Source of the DNA: Cristatella mucedo
Taxonomy: Eukaryota > Bryozoa > Phylactolaemata > Cristatellidae
Assembly (NCBI GenBank): GCA_009760855.2
Contig: WPIO01000066.1
Span: 1,917,001 to 1,981,000, forward strand
Direction of reading: 5' to 3'
Length of the DNA: 64,000 nucleotides
Shown here in pieces: positions 10,173-21,067 of this stretch. The position numbers were made by a program, and so were the translations under genes. Every line of letters begins with the position of its first letter. Within the stretch, counting starts at the first letter, position 1. A model generated the notes under the pieces. The model saw nothing but the letters and a program-made list of their open reading frames with translations. It had not been told where the DNA came from and ran no database searches.

Positions 10173-10352
10173 GAGCCGTGATGGCACACTAGGTAAGGCG
10201 GTTGCTTTCACGACCTCGGTCCCGAGGTCGTGGGTTCGATTCATGTGGTGGGCGATCCTTTATCGCCACTGCAAGCGGCGGTGATGGCCAGCCGTAAAGG
10301 CTCTTCTGTCGCTATACAAAAAGAGGCTGTTTAAGCAGCTAGGTTTATTTAT
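10173..10352 (+). mobile_element. SINE-beta with 7-bp target-site duplication
   Basis: Complete SINE-beta from GAGCCGTGATGG to a TTTATTTATT tail. TACCTGT at 10166-10172 is repeated exactly at 10353-10359. The B-box-like GTGGGTTCGATTC is well preserved. This copy defines the SINE start as GAGCCGTG. 10360-10514 shows no gene. Confidence 0.85.
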
Positions 10353-10514
10353 TACCTGTCTGTGGCTGGTGCTGGCCAGAGGCTCTACTAACCCTCGGGC
10401 CGTGAGTGCATTCGTGTTTTGTTTTGCATGCCTGTCGAAGATTGATGCTTGTGTGCTTTGGCGTGTCGGTCTAAGCATAGTACCCAGCAAGTCACCCACC
10501 CTTAGTTAGGATTC

Positions 10515-10585
10515 TGTCACAGCAAGTTGTACAGATTTGAGATTAAGTTCTCTTTGGGTACCATATAATTAACGTACTAGTATTA
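10515..10585 (+). mobile_element. SINE-alpha or CRL-A tail remnant
   Basis: A weak match to the shared hairpin: GAGATTAAGTTCTCTTTGGG followed by ACCATATAA and ATT-rich sequence. Confidence 0.35.
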
Positions 10586-10744
10586 TTGCTAAAAAGTAAA
10601 TAGGTTTTATCGTCATTACATTTGAGAAAACTTATTGCTATCCCAGTGAGAACGTCAGGAATAAATGAAGTAATAGGTGAGAGCTGCTTGAATTTGAGAT
10701 GCTCAAAGGATCAATGCACAAGTATGCAGAATGGACCTCAATGT

Positions 10745-10850
10745 CTACATTCAAGGAGGCCACGTGCGACCTCATCCTGAAGTTCATTCCAATCAAAAAG
10801 ACAGCTGGTCCTCTAGACCCTATGGCCATTAGGTAGAAATGTCCAGGCCT
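10745..10850 (+). mobile_element. CRL-A linker remnant (EN-RT region)
   Basis: The translation CDLILKFIPIKKTAGPLDP corresponds to SDLVLKFISQSKKTTTPLDP of the copy at 56.1 kb. It ends in an in-frame stop near 10834. This is an isolated LINE internal fragment. Confidence 0.5.
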
Positions 10851-11773
10851 TGCAAATGTAGGAACTAGAGCACTCTGTCCTGAGCTGTTTGAAGTTCGCT
10901 CGAGGCACTACCAAGCCAGCCAGAGAAGCCCACTTGATGGCCGGCCTGGTTAGGAAGTATTTCAGGTGGGTGTGCCACGACAAGAGATAGATCGGACGGA
11001 CCTGTTAGAGTGACTGACTGCAAGAACTTGGAAGTCAATCAGCTGCTCGCTGGTGAGAGTGCTGAGCAGATCGATGGGAAGTGGCACGATGGCGCTGTTT
11101 GGACGCCTCTGAGGCCTGCTGAGCTTGGCGCCTTTGTCGAGCGTCACGCTGCACAAGCACAAAGACCTGCCAGTAGCGAGTCAGTGGAGACTCGGAGCCA
11201 TTAATCAGAAGATCCTGCTGGAGCGACTGAGCTGGCGCCGACAGGATGATTAAACGACGGCACGGTAGAACCGCGTGTGTCGCATCTGTGTCGCGGCTGT
11301 CAGGTCTCAGCTGGCCGACTCCTGCCTCATCAATGGCGCTTTATGAAGGACTCTCGGTCCGTTGATGTTCTAAACCCTAAAATTATGAGCGCTTTTGGTG
11401 GCGGCAGTTTGGCGCCCCGGCTTCGTCAATCCCGGCTGACGAGAACGATGACCTGGAAGCTGTCATTCAAAATTGATGAACCCATGCGTACGTCTTTCCC
11501 TCTGCACTCTGTAGCCCTTTCTGGTTCGAAAAATCAACTTCGAGCCACGAAACCTTGTTTAACCTTGATATCCATGCTGTCCCTAAAAAATATCTTCCTT
11601 AATCACTTCTACTCCATCTGACCAGCATGGGGTTCCAGGGGTCAAAGCCCCAGTAAAGGGGGTCTGGGGGGGTCTGGGGGGAGTGCACCAGTGCCTGCGA
11701 GTGTTGTGCAGCCTGGCCAAGCATCAAAGGGCCAGCCGCCAGGCAAGCGAGCACGGCCACTTGACTTCCATCC
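10851..11773. other. Unassigned stretch
   Basis: No domain is recognised on either strand. A short GGGGGTCT duplication lies near 11660. Open frames of 60-114 codons are present but resemble nothing known. Confidence 0.3.
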
Positions 11774-11905
11774 GTGCCACCCACCGGCTTCGCCTCTGGC
11801 TACAAGACGATGCTGGCCGACGCCCTCAACGAGTTTCTACCGATGACTTGGAACACCAAGCGAAAGTCTGAAAAGGCTTTAAAACAATTGGCACCAACAG
11901 TCCAT
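11774..11905 (+). mobile_element. CRL-A inter-domain remnant
   Basis: SGYKTMLADALNEFLPMT corresponds to DSYNTTLADTLNEFAPLT in the CRL-A copy at 56.4 kb, the region between endonuclease and RT. Further 5' and 3' parts are not recognisable. 11906-12021 is unassigned. Confidence 0.5.
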
Positions 11906-12021
11906 AGACATTTACGAATGCTCTGCGCCGGCTTCGGCGACTCCGAGCAAGTCAGTAGGGCCAACAAGTCAGTGGGCACTCGTAAGAAACGCTAGTCTTT
12001 GCATGCCCGTGACTACTGCAG

Positions 12022-12190
12022 GTAATAATAATAGTTATAATAATACACTTGATAAAGCTTCCTCAGAGAACTCAATCTCTTTCTAGGCACTTTACATTTG
12101 CCGCAAAGGAAGCACGATCGAATTGTTAGTGGTAGCATGTGCCATAAACAATAAGAATAGCATGGTTAGGGGTAAAATGCACAGAGTCAG
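12022..12190 (-). mobile_element. CRL-A 3' tail
   Basis: Imperfect AAT tail, then the antisense hairpin and 3' UTR (GGCACTTTACATTTGCCGC, AGCACGATCGAATTG, CATGGTTAGGGG). Confidence 0.65.
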
Positions 12191-12305
12191 TATGTAATGT
12201 AATGTTGTCTGTAACTCCACAAAGCCGTAAAGACTATATGCGTGTAACGCAGGAAGGTTTTGTATAGCGCACTCACAGCGTAAGGTGCTTTCGAATTGCT
12301 TCGTT
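12191..12305 (-). mobile_element. CRL-B 3' tail
   Basis: Antisense CRL-B end: AATGT-type tail, then CTGTAACTCCACAAAGCC and TTTTGTATAGCGCACTCACA. It directly abuts the CRL-A tail, probably inserted in it. Confidence 0.65.
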
Positions 12306-12768
12306 TTGATATTCCATTCGAATCCCAATGTGCAATTGACATACACGTCTAGTGTCCAGCTGCACTCTCTATACAACCAAGGAATCACTGAAGTAGGCCA
12401 ATGTATCGACTTCAAGGCTTTGTCACTGACTTTTAGATCCCTTCATTTTTGGCTCCAGTCAACCTATAGGAGCTACTCCCCCACCAGGACAAGCATCGTA
12501 CCACCCTCTTTTCGGAATCTAGCTGTTTATCTAAACCTCTTACAAACCTCAAATCCTTTGGAGACCTTGCCTTTAGTTGGTATGCTCCCAAAGCATGGAA
12601 CTCACTCCTGACTTGCGTCACGACATCTCCGGACTTGACCACATTTAAAAAGAAACTAAACACGCATATATTTATGACAGCATTTAGTGGGTCCCTGTGA
12701 TTCAACCGTTATTTGTTTACTCGTTTTGATGTTGTGCAAGCTGCCACTAACCGTTACTGCATGCTGAC

Positions 12769-13084
12769 CAGAGCCCTCAACTGGGTACCAATATCCATAC
12801 TCACGCCCATACCCACCCAAGCCCATGAGTAAAATACTAGCTGCTTTAACAGCCTCTTTTTTATAGCGATAGAAGAGCCTTAAAGGCTATCGCCACCGCT
12901 TGCAGCAGCAATAAAGGCTCGCCAAGCACAGGATTCGAGCCCGCGACCTCGGCCGATGTCGTGAAAAGCAACCGCCTTACCGAGTGATATATCACGGCTC
13001 ACCGGTATTGGATGGGGGTGGGTGGAGTCCGTGATCATATGAGTCGACGTGCGTATGGGTATGGGTACCCAGTTAAGGGCTATG
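12769..13084. mobile_element. hAT-type MITE carrying a SINE
   Basis: Imperfect terminal inverted repeats of about 37 bp: left CAGAGCCCTCAACTGGGTAC, right (inverted) CATAGCCCTTAACTGGGTAC, with about five mismatches overall. It is flanked by an 8-bp duplication, ATGCTGAC (12761-12768) and ATGCCGAC (13085-13092), one mismatch. A CA-G start and 8-bp duplication are hAT hallmarks. There is no transposase. Without the SINE it is only about 145 bp. Confidence 0.8.
12831..13003 (-). mobile_element. SINE-beta inside the MITE
   Basis: Reverse-complement SINE-beta (TAGCTGCTTTAACAGCCTC, ACCGCTTGCAGCAGC, antisense B-box GGATTCGAGCCCG, end ATCACGGCTCACC). MITE sequence continues on both sides. Confidence 0.8.
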
Positions 13085-13334
13085 ATGCCGACCCTGTGCA
13101 TGCCACCTCGAACCTCGCGTCATTCTGGTTGACATCGAATATGCTACCACCAACCATTCAATCGTGCTTCTTTTACAGCAAATGTAAAGTGCATAAAAAT
13201 AGATGAATTACTCTGGAGGCGCTCTAAAAATGTGTTAGTATTTTATTATTATTATTATTATTTACTTAACAGTGAAGAACTTGGTGCCGCTCCCTGCTCA
13301 GTCTGGGCGGAATTCAACTGCTTCTCTTCAATAT

Positions 13335-13605
13335 TTGAACTGCGGGCGTGGCTACGCCTCCTTTGTGGACGCTATGTCCCTCTTTCTCCGCTCTCTCGCT
13401 GTCCCCTTGTCTCTTACTCTTTTCTCTACTGGCACTGGCGCTGCTCCGGAGCTGCTTCCACGACGGCCTCTTCTACATCAGCGCCAGTGCACGCTCGCTC
13501 GCCTCGCGTTTGCCTGCGTACGATACAATACAGCCGTCGTAAACTACACAACTGGCTCGTGGGGGCAACGTTCACCTTCGTAGCGCCATCTGCGTGCGAG
13601 CCCCG
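13335..13605 (+). repeat. Repeat R, diverged copy
   Basis: It shares GCTCCGGAGC, CACGACGGC, GATACAATACAGCCGTCGT and CTCGTGGGGGCAACG with the copy at 4.6 kb. The inverted-repeat arms are pushed apart by about 60 bp of extra sequence. A CT-rich stretch precedes the GCTCCGGAGC palindrome. Confidence 0.6.
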
Positions 13606-14675
13606 ACAGAACTTCGCCAAAGCTTGAATGCAGCTGTGCGACATAGAAACAAATCTTCCAATGTCAAGCTGCGTACGAGTACCGACTTTTTGGCGACCTT
13701 CTCGAGTCCGTGTTTAGTCTTTGTTGCTCTTTCTTCTGTCGTGGGGCGGACCAGTCTCTGTGGGAGCTATGCAAGCACCATATTGTTAATAGTATTGCTA
13801 GTATTGTTGTCATTAGTAGCAGGCAGGAAGATCTGCAGTGCGATGCGAAGCCTCGCGATCGGTCTGCTGGTCGCCGTGCTCCGTGCAACCGGATGCAGCC
13901 GGATGCAGCTCGACGCGACGCTTGTCGGAAAACCGATTGCGAGTCTCAGCGAGACGCGAGGCGCTGCCGAAAGAGCGAAGACGGCGGCGCTATGCTCCGA
14001 CGCGACATCGCGCGTCGTCGCCGGGTCGATCGGGCGGGTTGACGGGCGAGAGCTCCCTCCTCCAGCTACGGCCTCAGCCTCAGCCTCAGCCTCAGCCTCA
14101 GCCTCAGCCTCAGCCTCAGCCTCAGCCTCAGCCTCAGCCTCAGCCTCAGCCTCAGCCTCAGCCTCAGCCTCAGCCTCAGCCTCAGCCTCAGCCTCAGCCT
14201 CAGCCTCAGCCTCAGCCTCAGCCTCAGCCTCAGCCTCAGCCTCAGCCTCAGCCTCAGCCTCAGCCCGCTCGACGGACGGCCGCCTGAAATGACCGACCGA
14301 CCGAGCAGTCACGGCTTTACGTGCTCTATCGCGGCTCCCGCTGCGACCGCGTATTGACGTTTGGGCGGACGTCTGCGAATTCCTCCCGCCTATCGACCGG
14401 CGGCGGCGGCAGCGGCCTGAGCTGACTGCGAGCCGGATGCTGCGCACGAGTCGGATGCGCCGGATGCCGGCGGCCACGTCGGCATCCGGGTCAGCGCTGC
14501 CGGAAAGAGGCGATCGGCGACCGACTGGCGTCGGCAGCGGGGACTTCGCTGACGACTCTTCGTCCAAGTGGCCTCGCTTTCGTCCCAGCGCTTCGCCTCT
14601 CGCTCGCAGGCTGGCGGCAAGGAAGCAGATGTGCGCGATTGCTCAATGCTTCAGGCGTTTTTTTGCGATCCATTA
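13606..14675. other. GC-rich unassigned stretch around a hexanucleotide tract
   Basis: Apart from the GCCTCA tract, no domain is recognised. Frames of 149-266 codons on both strands are produced by the stop-free hexamer, and the longest plus-strand one begins at GTG. A hydrophobic stretch (TILLIVLLVLLSLVAG) occurs in that frame but without supporting start or splice context. Confidence 0.3.
14071..14265 (+). repeat. GCCTCA hexanucleotide microsatellite
   Basis: About 32 near-perfect tandem copies of GCCTCA. It would read as Ala-Ser, Pro-Gln or Leu-Ser repeats on the plus strand and Ala-Glu or Arg-Leu on the minus strand. Confidence 0.95.
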
Positions 14676-14790
14676 AGAATAATAATAATAAATTTGTGAG
14701 GCACCCTCAGAGGATTGAATCTATTTCTAGGTACTTTACAGATGCAGCACAGAAAGCATTGCCGAATGATTGGTGGTAGCACCTGCAAGG
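14676..14790 (-). mobile_element. CRL-A 3' tail
   Basis: AAT repeat, then antisense hairpin GGCACCCTCAGAGGATTGAA and GTACTTTACAGATGCAGC. It is abutted by a CRL-B copy starting near 14791. Confidence 0.6.
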
Positions 14791-15565
14791 TAATGTAACG
14801 TATCTCCGTCTGTAACTCCACAAAGTCATAAAGACCACGTGGGTGTTACTCAGGAGAGTTGAGCAGTTGAGGTAGTGAGTAGCGTGGAAGTAGCAGTTCA
14901 GGACCGCTGTACAAGATGAGCCATAGTCGGCAGCAGGAGAGTGGTTGTCGTTGCGTAAGAGTTCCACAGTCTAGGACCTGCAGAGCTAAAGTTTCTGACG
15001 CCAACGGTTTTCAAGCGGAGGAATGGAACAGCTAATGTATTGTCCATACTGGACCTGAGGGCGCGAAGAGGCTGAAACTGATGCAGCAGTTCAGTTAGGT
15101 ACGAAGGAGCCGAGCCGTGGTAGGCCTTTTGGGTCAGCGTAAGAACTTTGCTCTGTATCTGTTGCTCAACCGGCATCTATACTAGCTCTTTTAGGAAAGG
15201 AGACACGTGCTCAAACCTCTGGGACTTAATAAATATAAATAGCCTTGCAGATATATTCGCAGTCAGCTGCAGTGGCCTAGTGGCTTTTTTTGGTAGCCCA
15301 GCCAAAAGGGAATTACAATAATCAAGCCGAGACAGAACTAAGGAGCTAGTAGAACCCAAGACTACATTAAAGTTGTACACGCCACTGTGGAAGACAGCTC
15401 CTAATCTTCGATTGGGATCGGACGTGACGACTAGCTGTAGAAGCAGTCTTCTGAATGAAGCTTTTAAAATGTAGGCAGCTGTCGAAAACGACACCTAAAT
15501 TTTGAGCACGTGGTGATGGTCGCACAGCAGCATCCCCTATTGAAAGAGCAAAGCCTTTTAATCGC
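14791..15565 (-). mobile_element. CRL-B LINE, 5'-truncated
   Basis: Antisense 3' UTR (GTATCTCCGTCTGTAACTCC), with an internal deletion joining GGAGAGTT to GAGCAGTTGAGG. The thumb region follows (SSLVLSRLDYCNSLLAGLP is readable on the minus strand), up to the block after the RT palm. 15566-15859 has no recognisable gene. Confidence 0.75.
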
Positions 15566-15859
15566 CATTCTAAGGGCCAACTCCTTCCCAACAGCGAAGA
15601 GCGACATAATAAACTTGCAAGCCAATCGCGGGTTAGCAGGTTTCCGCGGAGCGGCTGTTGGGGCTGTCGTAGTTTGAAAAACAAGGGACTAAGGGACGCG
15701 CGGCTGGTCTACCGAAGAGGTCGCTCGCTGTCGCGTCAGGTGTGATGGGTGAGGCGGTCGTGCAGGCGATGGCTCTGCAGGGGCTCGTGCAGCATCGCGA
15801 CGAAGAGAATGGTGACGGCGGCAGTGTTAACACGCTGGCGAAGCGGATGACATTCGAGC

Positions 15860-15911
15860 GCGAGTAGCGGTGATCGAAACCGTCGTGTGCGCAGCTCCAG
15901 AGCACGTTGGG

Positions 15912-15995
<84 letters not shown>

Positions 15996-16130
15996 ATGGC
16001 GTGCGTACAGGCCAACGCACAGGCTGTAAGCGAAATTTCGAGGCAAATCGCGTGCTGGCATCGAGCGCGTCCATTGGGCGGTTGGAATATCCGCCGGGGG
16101 GGGGCGCAACCACGTGACGGCGATGGCGCG
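15860..16130 (-). repeat. Repeat R, copy interrupted by a GA tract
   Basis: On the minus strand it matches the 4.6-kb copy on both sides of the microsatellite (CGCCGTCACGTGGTTGCG, CAGCCTGTGCGTTGGCCTG, then GTGCTCTGGAGCTGCGCAC). The GA tract sits exactly where other copies have a short CTCTC seed. Confidence 0.65.
15914..15993. repeat. GA dinucleotide microsatellite
   Basis: About 39 perfect GA repeats within a Repeat R copy. Confidence 0.95.
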
Positions 16131-16224
16131 CCCACTGCTCAATGGTTTCTAGATTACCGAAACGTCCGCTTGCTTGGACCCATGGATTACATCAGGGAGG
16201 ACAGTGCAGAAGCGCTTCCTGCTA

Positions 16225-16550
16225 GTTGCGACATTGCAGCAATTCTCGCCGACCTACACGATTTATCCATCAAGCAACGTAACAACTGAAATTTCTTTAC
16301 TCACCTTTAGGTCCCTTTATCCTAATGCCACAGCCTACCAATCAAAAGTGCTCTCTAATCAGTCTAGGTATTGAACCATCAGCTCAAGTAACTCAAGTCC
16401 TTTATCTAAGCCGCGAACCAGCCTCAACTCTTTTGGAGACAGTATCTTTCTCTTGTATGTTTCCAAAGCGTGCTGCTCGCTCTTGACTGACGTCTTAACA
16501 TCCACTGACTTAATAAGATTAAAAATAAAGTCACATTTATGAAGCATCAG
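16225..16550 (+). mobile_element. CRL-A LINE C-terminal fragment, old
   Basis: Diverged match to the post-RT region and ORF end (CTTTAGGTCCCTTTATCC, AACTCTTTTGGAGACAG, TGACTTAATAAGATTAAAAA). Multiple stops. 16551-16825 is unassigned except for a weak antisense LINE tail near 16690-16745. Confidence 0.55.
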
Positions 16551-16825
16551 AAAACTGTAAATAAACTTTTCCGGTAGTAAAGTTGCTGAAATTGAAGCAG
16601 GACGAACGGTTTGAAAATCTCCGAGTGGCGGTAAAACAAGTATGTGTTTGGCGCGGTATTTAGTTTTTTCTAGTTTTTAACGTATTAATAGTAATAATAA
16701 CATATTTCTATTGCACACTCATATAGCTTAGTCTCTTTCTAGGTTCTCTGTATAGGAGCTTTAGAACTAGCATATCAATCGATACGGTAATACAATTCGC
16801 AGTGTAGTGTACAATTCTAGGCGGT

Positions 16826-17158
16826 AACGATGACGGAAATGTCACTGCCCTAGCTCTGCTAGATCTATCAGCTGCCTTCGATATCATTGATCACGATGTC
16901 CTACTTGAACGATTGACAACAACGATTGGTCTGGCAGACAAGGCACTGGTGCAGCTTAAATCGTACTTGTCTGATCGTGTTCAATCCCTGTCGTGTGGAG
17001 GTCAAGTCTCACCCAAGAGACGGGTCACCTGTGGAGTCCCTCAAGGGTCCGTCCTCGGTTTCTTGGTGTTCTTGACTTACACTCAACCTCTGGAAAAAGT
17101 GATTAAGGCCCATGGAATAGGTTATCACTTTTATGCTGACGATACTCAGTTTGTAATC
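16826..17158 (+). mobile_element. CRL-B RT palm fragment
   Basis: It encodes LLDLSAAFDIIDHDVLLERL, GVPQGSVLGFLVFLTYTQPL and YHFYADDTQFV, the core palm with the catalytic DD pair. It is cut on both sides and was never followed by its own 3' tail. 17159-17300 is unassigned. Confidence 0.8.
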
Positions 17159-17300
17159 CCAGATTACCCCCCTTTGCCGTATTCCGTAATATTTATTTTA
17201 GCCAGCCCTCCTGACACGATTGATAGTCCAACTCCAATCGGAAAGAGTGCCGCACTTGAGTTTTTCGCTACCCATAGGCGGCGAATAGGTGACGTAAGCT

Positions 17301-17388
17301 CAATAATAATAATAATAATGCACTTGATAAGGCGCCCTCAGAGAACTCAATCTCTTTCTAGGTGCTTTACATTTGCTGCAAAGGGAGC
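17301..17388 (-). mobile_element. CRL-A 3' tail
   Basis: AAT repeats then the antisense hairpin (AAGGCGCCCTCAGAGAAC, GGTGCTTTACATTTGCTGC). 17389-18059 holds no recognisable gene; a C-run lies near 17892. Confidence 0.65.
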
Positions 17389-18059
17389 TGAAGGCGGCAC
17401 CGAGGTCACGGCCATCGCGGCCATCGCTGATGCAGCCAAGGACCCCAGCCGAGAATCAAAGTGAAAGCCGCGCTTGCACTGAGACAGAGCAGAGCGTTGA
17501 CTCGGTCTTTTAAGGCCAAGGGTGACAGGAGCGCCTAGCCTGCAATCACTCCAACGAGCCAAATTCGCAACGCAGCAAGGCCTTTAGGGGTGTTAAGTAT
17601 TACAATACAAACCACCAGCGGCTAACGGGATACCACCGCTCGATTGAGCACACAACAGCAGCCGCTAAGAGAATAAAAACATGGGCGGAGGTAGAGCTTC
17701 AAAAACTCTGCTACGATCCAGACGGAAACTGTTTCGATATGCTGCAAGCAGTGTTAGCTACCGGGCTACTCTCCGTAGCAGTTGTGGGGCATCAGGGAAG
17801 CCATTGGTAAACAGGGGCATGGCTACCTTACAGCTTACCCTGCTGACAGGCTGCCGGTCAGCAACGGTCAAACTCCAGGGGTAGGACATTCCCCCCCCCC
17901 GTAGGGCATTTCCTCCCCTCCCGTGTGGAAATTTCATGATATAAACTGTCTTTGTAATATCTTGTAAAACTATTGTTTAGTATATAATATATAACAGATT
18001 CCTACATTATAGTAATTTGAAATGCGGTCGGTCGTTGCGGACCAGCTTTTCAGCAGACC

Positions 18060-18316
18060 ACCAAGTGCAAGGTCAAAGCGCCTATTTATCACAGCATTAA
18101 GTGGGTCCATTTGATTCGTCCTTTGTGTGCTCATGGGTGCTGACATTGTTTGGATGCTGACCCTGTGCATGTCACCCCCTTAACCGTTATGCTTGTTGAC
18201 ATTGAGAATGCTACCACTAACCATTTGATTATGCTTACTTTGTAGCAAATGTAAAATGCCTAGAAAGAGATTAAACTCTCTGAGGGTGCTATGCAAATGT
18301 ATTATTGTTATTTTAA
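18060..18316 (+). mobile_element. CRL-A 3' UTR fragment
   Basis: Starts near the ORF end (GCGCCTATTTATCACAGCA), continues through the 3' UTR (CTGACCCTGTGCATGTCACC) and ends in the hairpin and ATT-rich tail. 18317-18611 has no recognisable gene. Confidence 0.65.
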
Positions 18317-18611
18317 GATTTTTACAGTATTTTGGGTGAGTTATAGCGAGTGTCAGATTGCATTGAGAAAGTAAGACCCATATGCACGAATGCCTACACA
18401 ATGCTTCTCGTGTGCATCTTGACTATGGTCTGCAGTCTGACCTCACTCAAGCTCTGGCAACCTGGCAACCTGCATACACTGCACCATAGCAAAGCTGAGC
18501 TCCTAAAACTAGCTGATTCAGGTGAACTGTGTCTGCAAAGCGCTTGAGGCTGCCACACAGCCGGTCACATTCTCTACACGATGAAATGTTTCGAGATGTC
18601 AAGGCCAGTAT

Positions 18612-19240
<629 letters not shown>

Positions 19241-19402
19241 GTGATGCTGGACGCTGAATTGCGTGTGCGCTTTGCGTCCCATAGAGAGACGTTACACGAT
19301 TATTTCGAATAATTTTGATCTGCTGTAAACTTAAGCATTAATGAAGTTCTTGGATATTAAATCTCATCATGCTGATCCACTATTACTACGCTCTGCTATA
19401 TA

Positions 19403-19404
<2 letters not shown>

Positions 19405-19433
<29 letters not shown>
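19405..19433. repeat. TA dinucleotide tract
   Basis: About 14 TA repeats. The surrounding 19241-19822 is AT-rich with no recognisable gene. Confidence 0.85.
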
Positions 19434-19437
<4 letters not shown>

Positions 19438-19822
19438 TGATTTAATTAAAAGTAATGCTTAGTTGCTTTTCATTTGCTAGTCACTAAATTATTCTCCCTG
19501 TCTATTGCGCTAGTCCACATCATACCAAATATCTACACCTTGAGATGTCTCTGTATTGAGACATAAGGAGAAGATGGCTCGCAGGTGCTCATAAAGCCCA
19601 AATGCTGTTCGGCCAATTAAGAACAGCAAGTTACATAGTATTTACAAGTAACATCCCTTGAAAGAGTATCAGTTCCAGTAAGTCCAGTCTACTTGGCGTT
19701 ATTAAGTAGGCCTGCTGTAGAGTTTATTCGTTATATCATCTGTAATTATAGTTGCTTCTTTTGCATAACTTGTGTAGCTGCACTGCTAGCCGGATTTCTA
19801 CTGTACTTTCTTAAGGTTAGCC

Positions 19823-20754
19823 ATGGCACAAGATCTTCCAATGCATCGACTTGAATCAATAGATGAACGCCAGCTGTCTTGCATTGTCTGCGAACGAATT
19901 GCACAGCAGCGTCTGCTGCTGCACTGCCTTCACAGCTGCTGTAATGGCAGCGCCGACCGCTCTGCAGCAGCGGAAGGCTCACTGAGCATGCGCTGTACAG
20001 CTTATGACGTACTCACCGACCTCAGTCCAGTAAAGCAGCACAACGGTTTTATCGCCGAGTTGGTGAGACATGTTACAACGCCGAGAGATGTGGAAAAGTG
20101 CAGCCTCTGCAGAGAGGACGGAAGCCCTGACGAGCCAGCAGACGACGGGTGCACGCAGTGCTCCTGGCCATAACCGATACACGAAGAGTCACGTGATGAT
20201 TGAGCTTGCCCGGATCACTAGCGGGAGTGAAGTGCTGCAGGCCGCAGCGAAGCAGCAGTGCCCTCAGCACCAGAAGCCGTCGGATCTGCTTTGCTTCGAT
20301 TCCGTTCGATTGCAAGCAAGCCAAGTGCCTTGACTGTACCAGGGAGTGTCAGGTCTCGGGTCACTCGGCTCGACAGCTGCTGAAGGGACCTCAAGCAGAA
20401 ACTTACTTGAAGGATGTACCAGAAAGCATACATGGTCTGTTTGAGCATTTGAATGGCGCGTCTTTCCAACTGCTGCAGACCAGGAGTCAGGTCGAAGACG
20501 TCCAATCGGCTGGTGCCTTCTATCTGGACCAGCTTAAGACGAGGAAGAAGTATGCAGCGAATGCTCAGAGTGAAGCCTCCGATGATTGCGAGAGTAAGCT
20601 CAAGGATCGCCATGACCAGCTCGAGAAGAGCGCTGCAGCCCTGCATAGCCTGGCCGAAAAGCTTCCGCATACACCGGAAGCCTCACTGTCTCAGCTTACG
20701 AGCCTGATAGGTCCAGCACGAGACCTTTCGGTCACGTCTCGAAGTGCTTTCTAA
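19823..20754 (+). pseudogene. TRIM-like (RING, B-boxes, coiled coil) gene, broken
   Basis: The ATG at 19823 has a strong context (AGCCATGG). The first 116 codons hold a RING-like region, C20-x2-C23, then C35-x-H37-x2-C40, followed by CTAYDVLTDL and KQHNGFIAEL, typical of TRIM proteins. B-box 1 cysteines are at C93, C96, C110 and C113. Two RING ligands appear replaced by serine (S43, S55). A stop follows SWP near 20171. TRIM-like sequence continues in a second frame (TKSHVMIELARI, B-box 2 start CPQHQKPSDLLCFD) and then a third (FDCKQAKCLDCT, HSARQLL, and a glutamine/lysine-rich coiled coil to 20754). The second shift is explained by a 10-bp partial duplication at 20295-20304. TRIM proteins are usually E3 ubiquitin ligases; with two lost zinc ligands and two shifts this copy is probably dead. 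No B30.2 or NHL domain is seen. Small introns instead of frameshifts are less likely, because no good splice sites lie at the breaks. Confidence 0.75.
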
Positions 20755-20928
20755 GCAGCCGGATAGCTAAAGAGATATATCAGCTGCGGACAAGCTCGTT
20801 ACACTAAGTGGATCTCTGCCCGAAAATTTACACGAAGTGGTCGCCTCGTGGATGGGAACCCCGGAGCTAACTGCAGGTAGCTTCCCGTGAAGAGCTGCAG
20901 GCGGTGCATGGCCTAAATTAATAGATAT

Positions 20929-21067
20929 TATTCATTTGTATAAGCTCTAAGCGAAATTAACCTCGATTCAGGCGCTTCACATATGCCGCAGGGCTCAAGC
21001 CCACGACCTCGGCCAGACCTCGGTCAGGGCGTGCACCTTAACCACCTGGCCAAACCAGCTCGGCATG
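20929..21067 (-). mobile_element. SINE-alpha
   Basis: Reverse-complement copy: ATTATTCATTTGTATAAGC, hairpin, GGGCTCAAGCCCACGACC (B-box), AACCACCTGGCCAAACCAGC (A-box). It lies just past the TRIM-like pseudogene. Confidence 0.75.

Larger units (their letters stand above)
12395..13240 (+). mobile_element. CRL-A LINE 3' part, split by a MITE
   Basis: The C-terminal RT-associated region (CGACTTCAAGGCTTTGTC onward) and 3' UTR occupy 12395-12768 and 13085-13240, ending in the hairpin and ATT repeats. The intervening 316 bp is a foreign element with its own SINE. Confidence 0.75.

Noticed and set aside
10173-10352. Free-standing tRNA genes suggested by B-box sequences in SINE-alpha and SINE-beta
   Set aside because: The A- and B-box-like parts lie in dispersed copies with long non-tRNA bodies, tails and target duplications, and no cloverleaf acceptor stem is evident.
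13594-14567. Long frames on both strands over the GCCTCA tract (232 plus, 266 minus codons)
   Set aside because: The stop-free hexamer creates them; the plus frame starts at GTG and neither strand has a recognisable domain or splice context.
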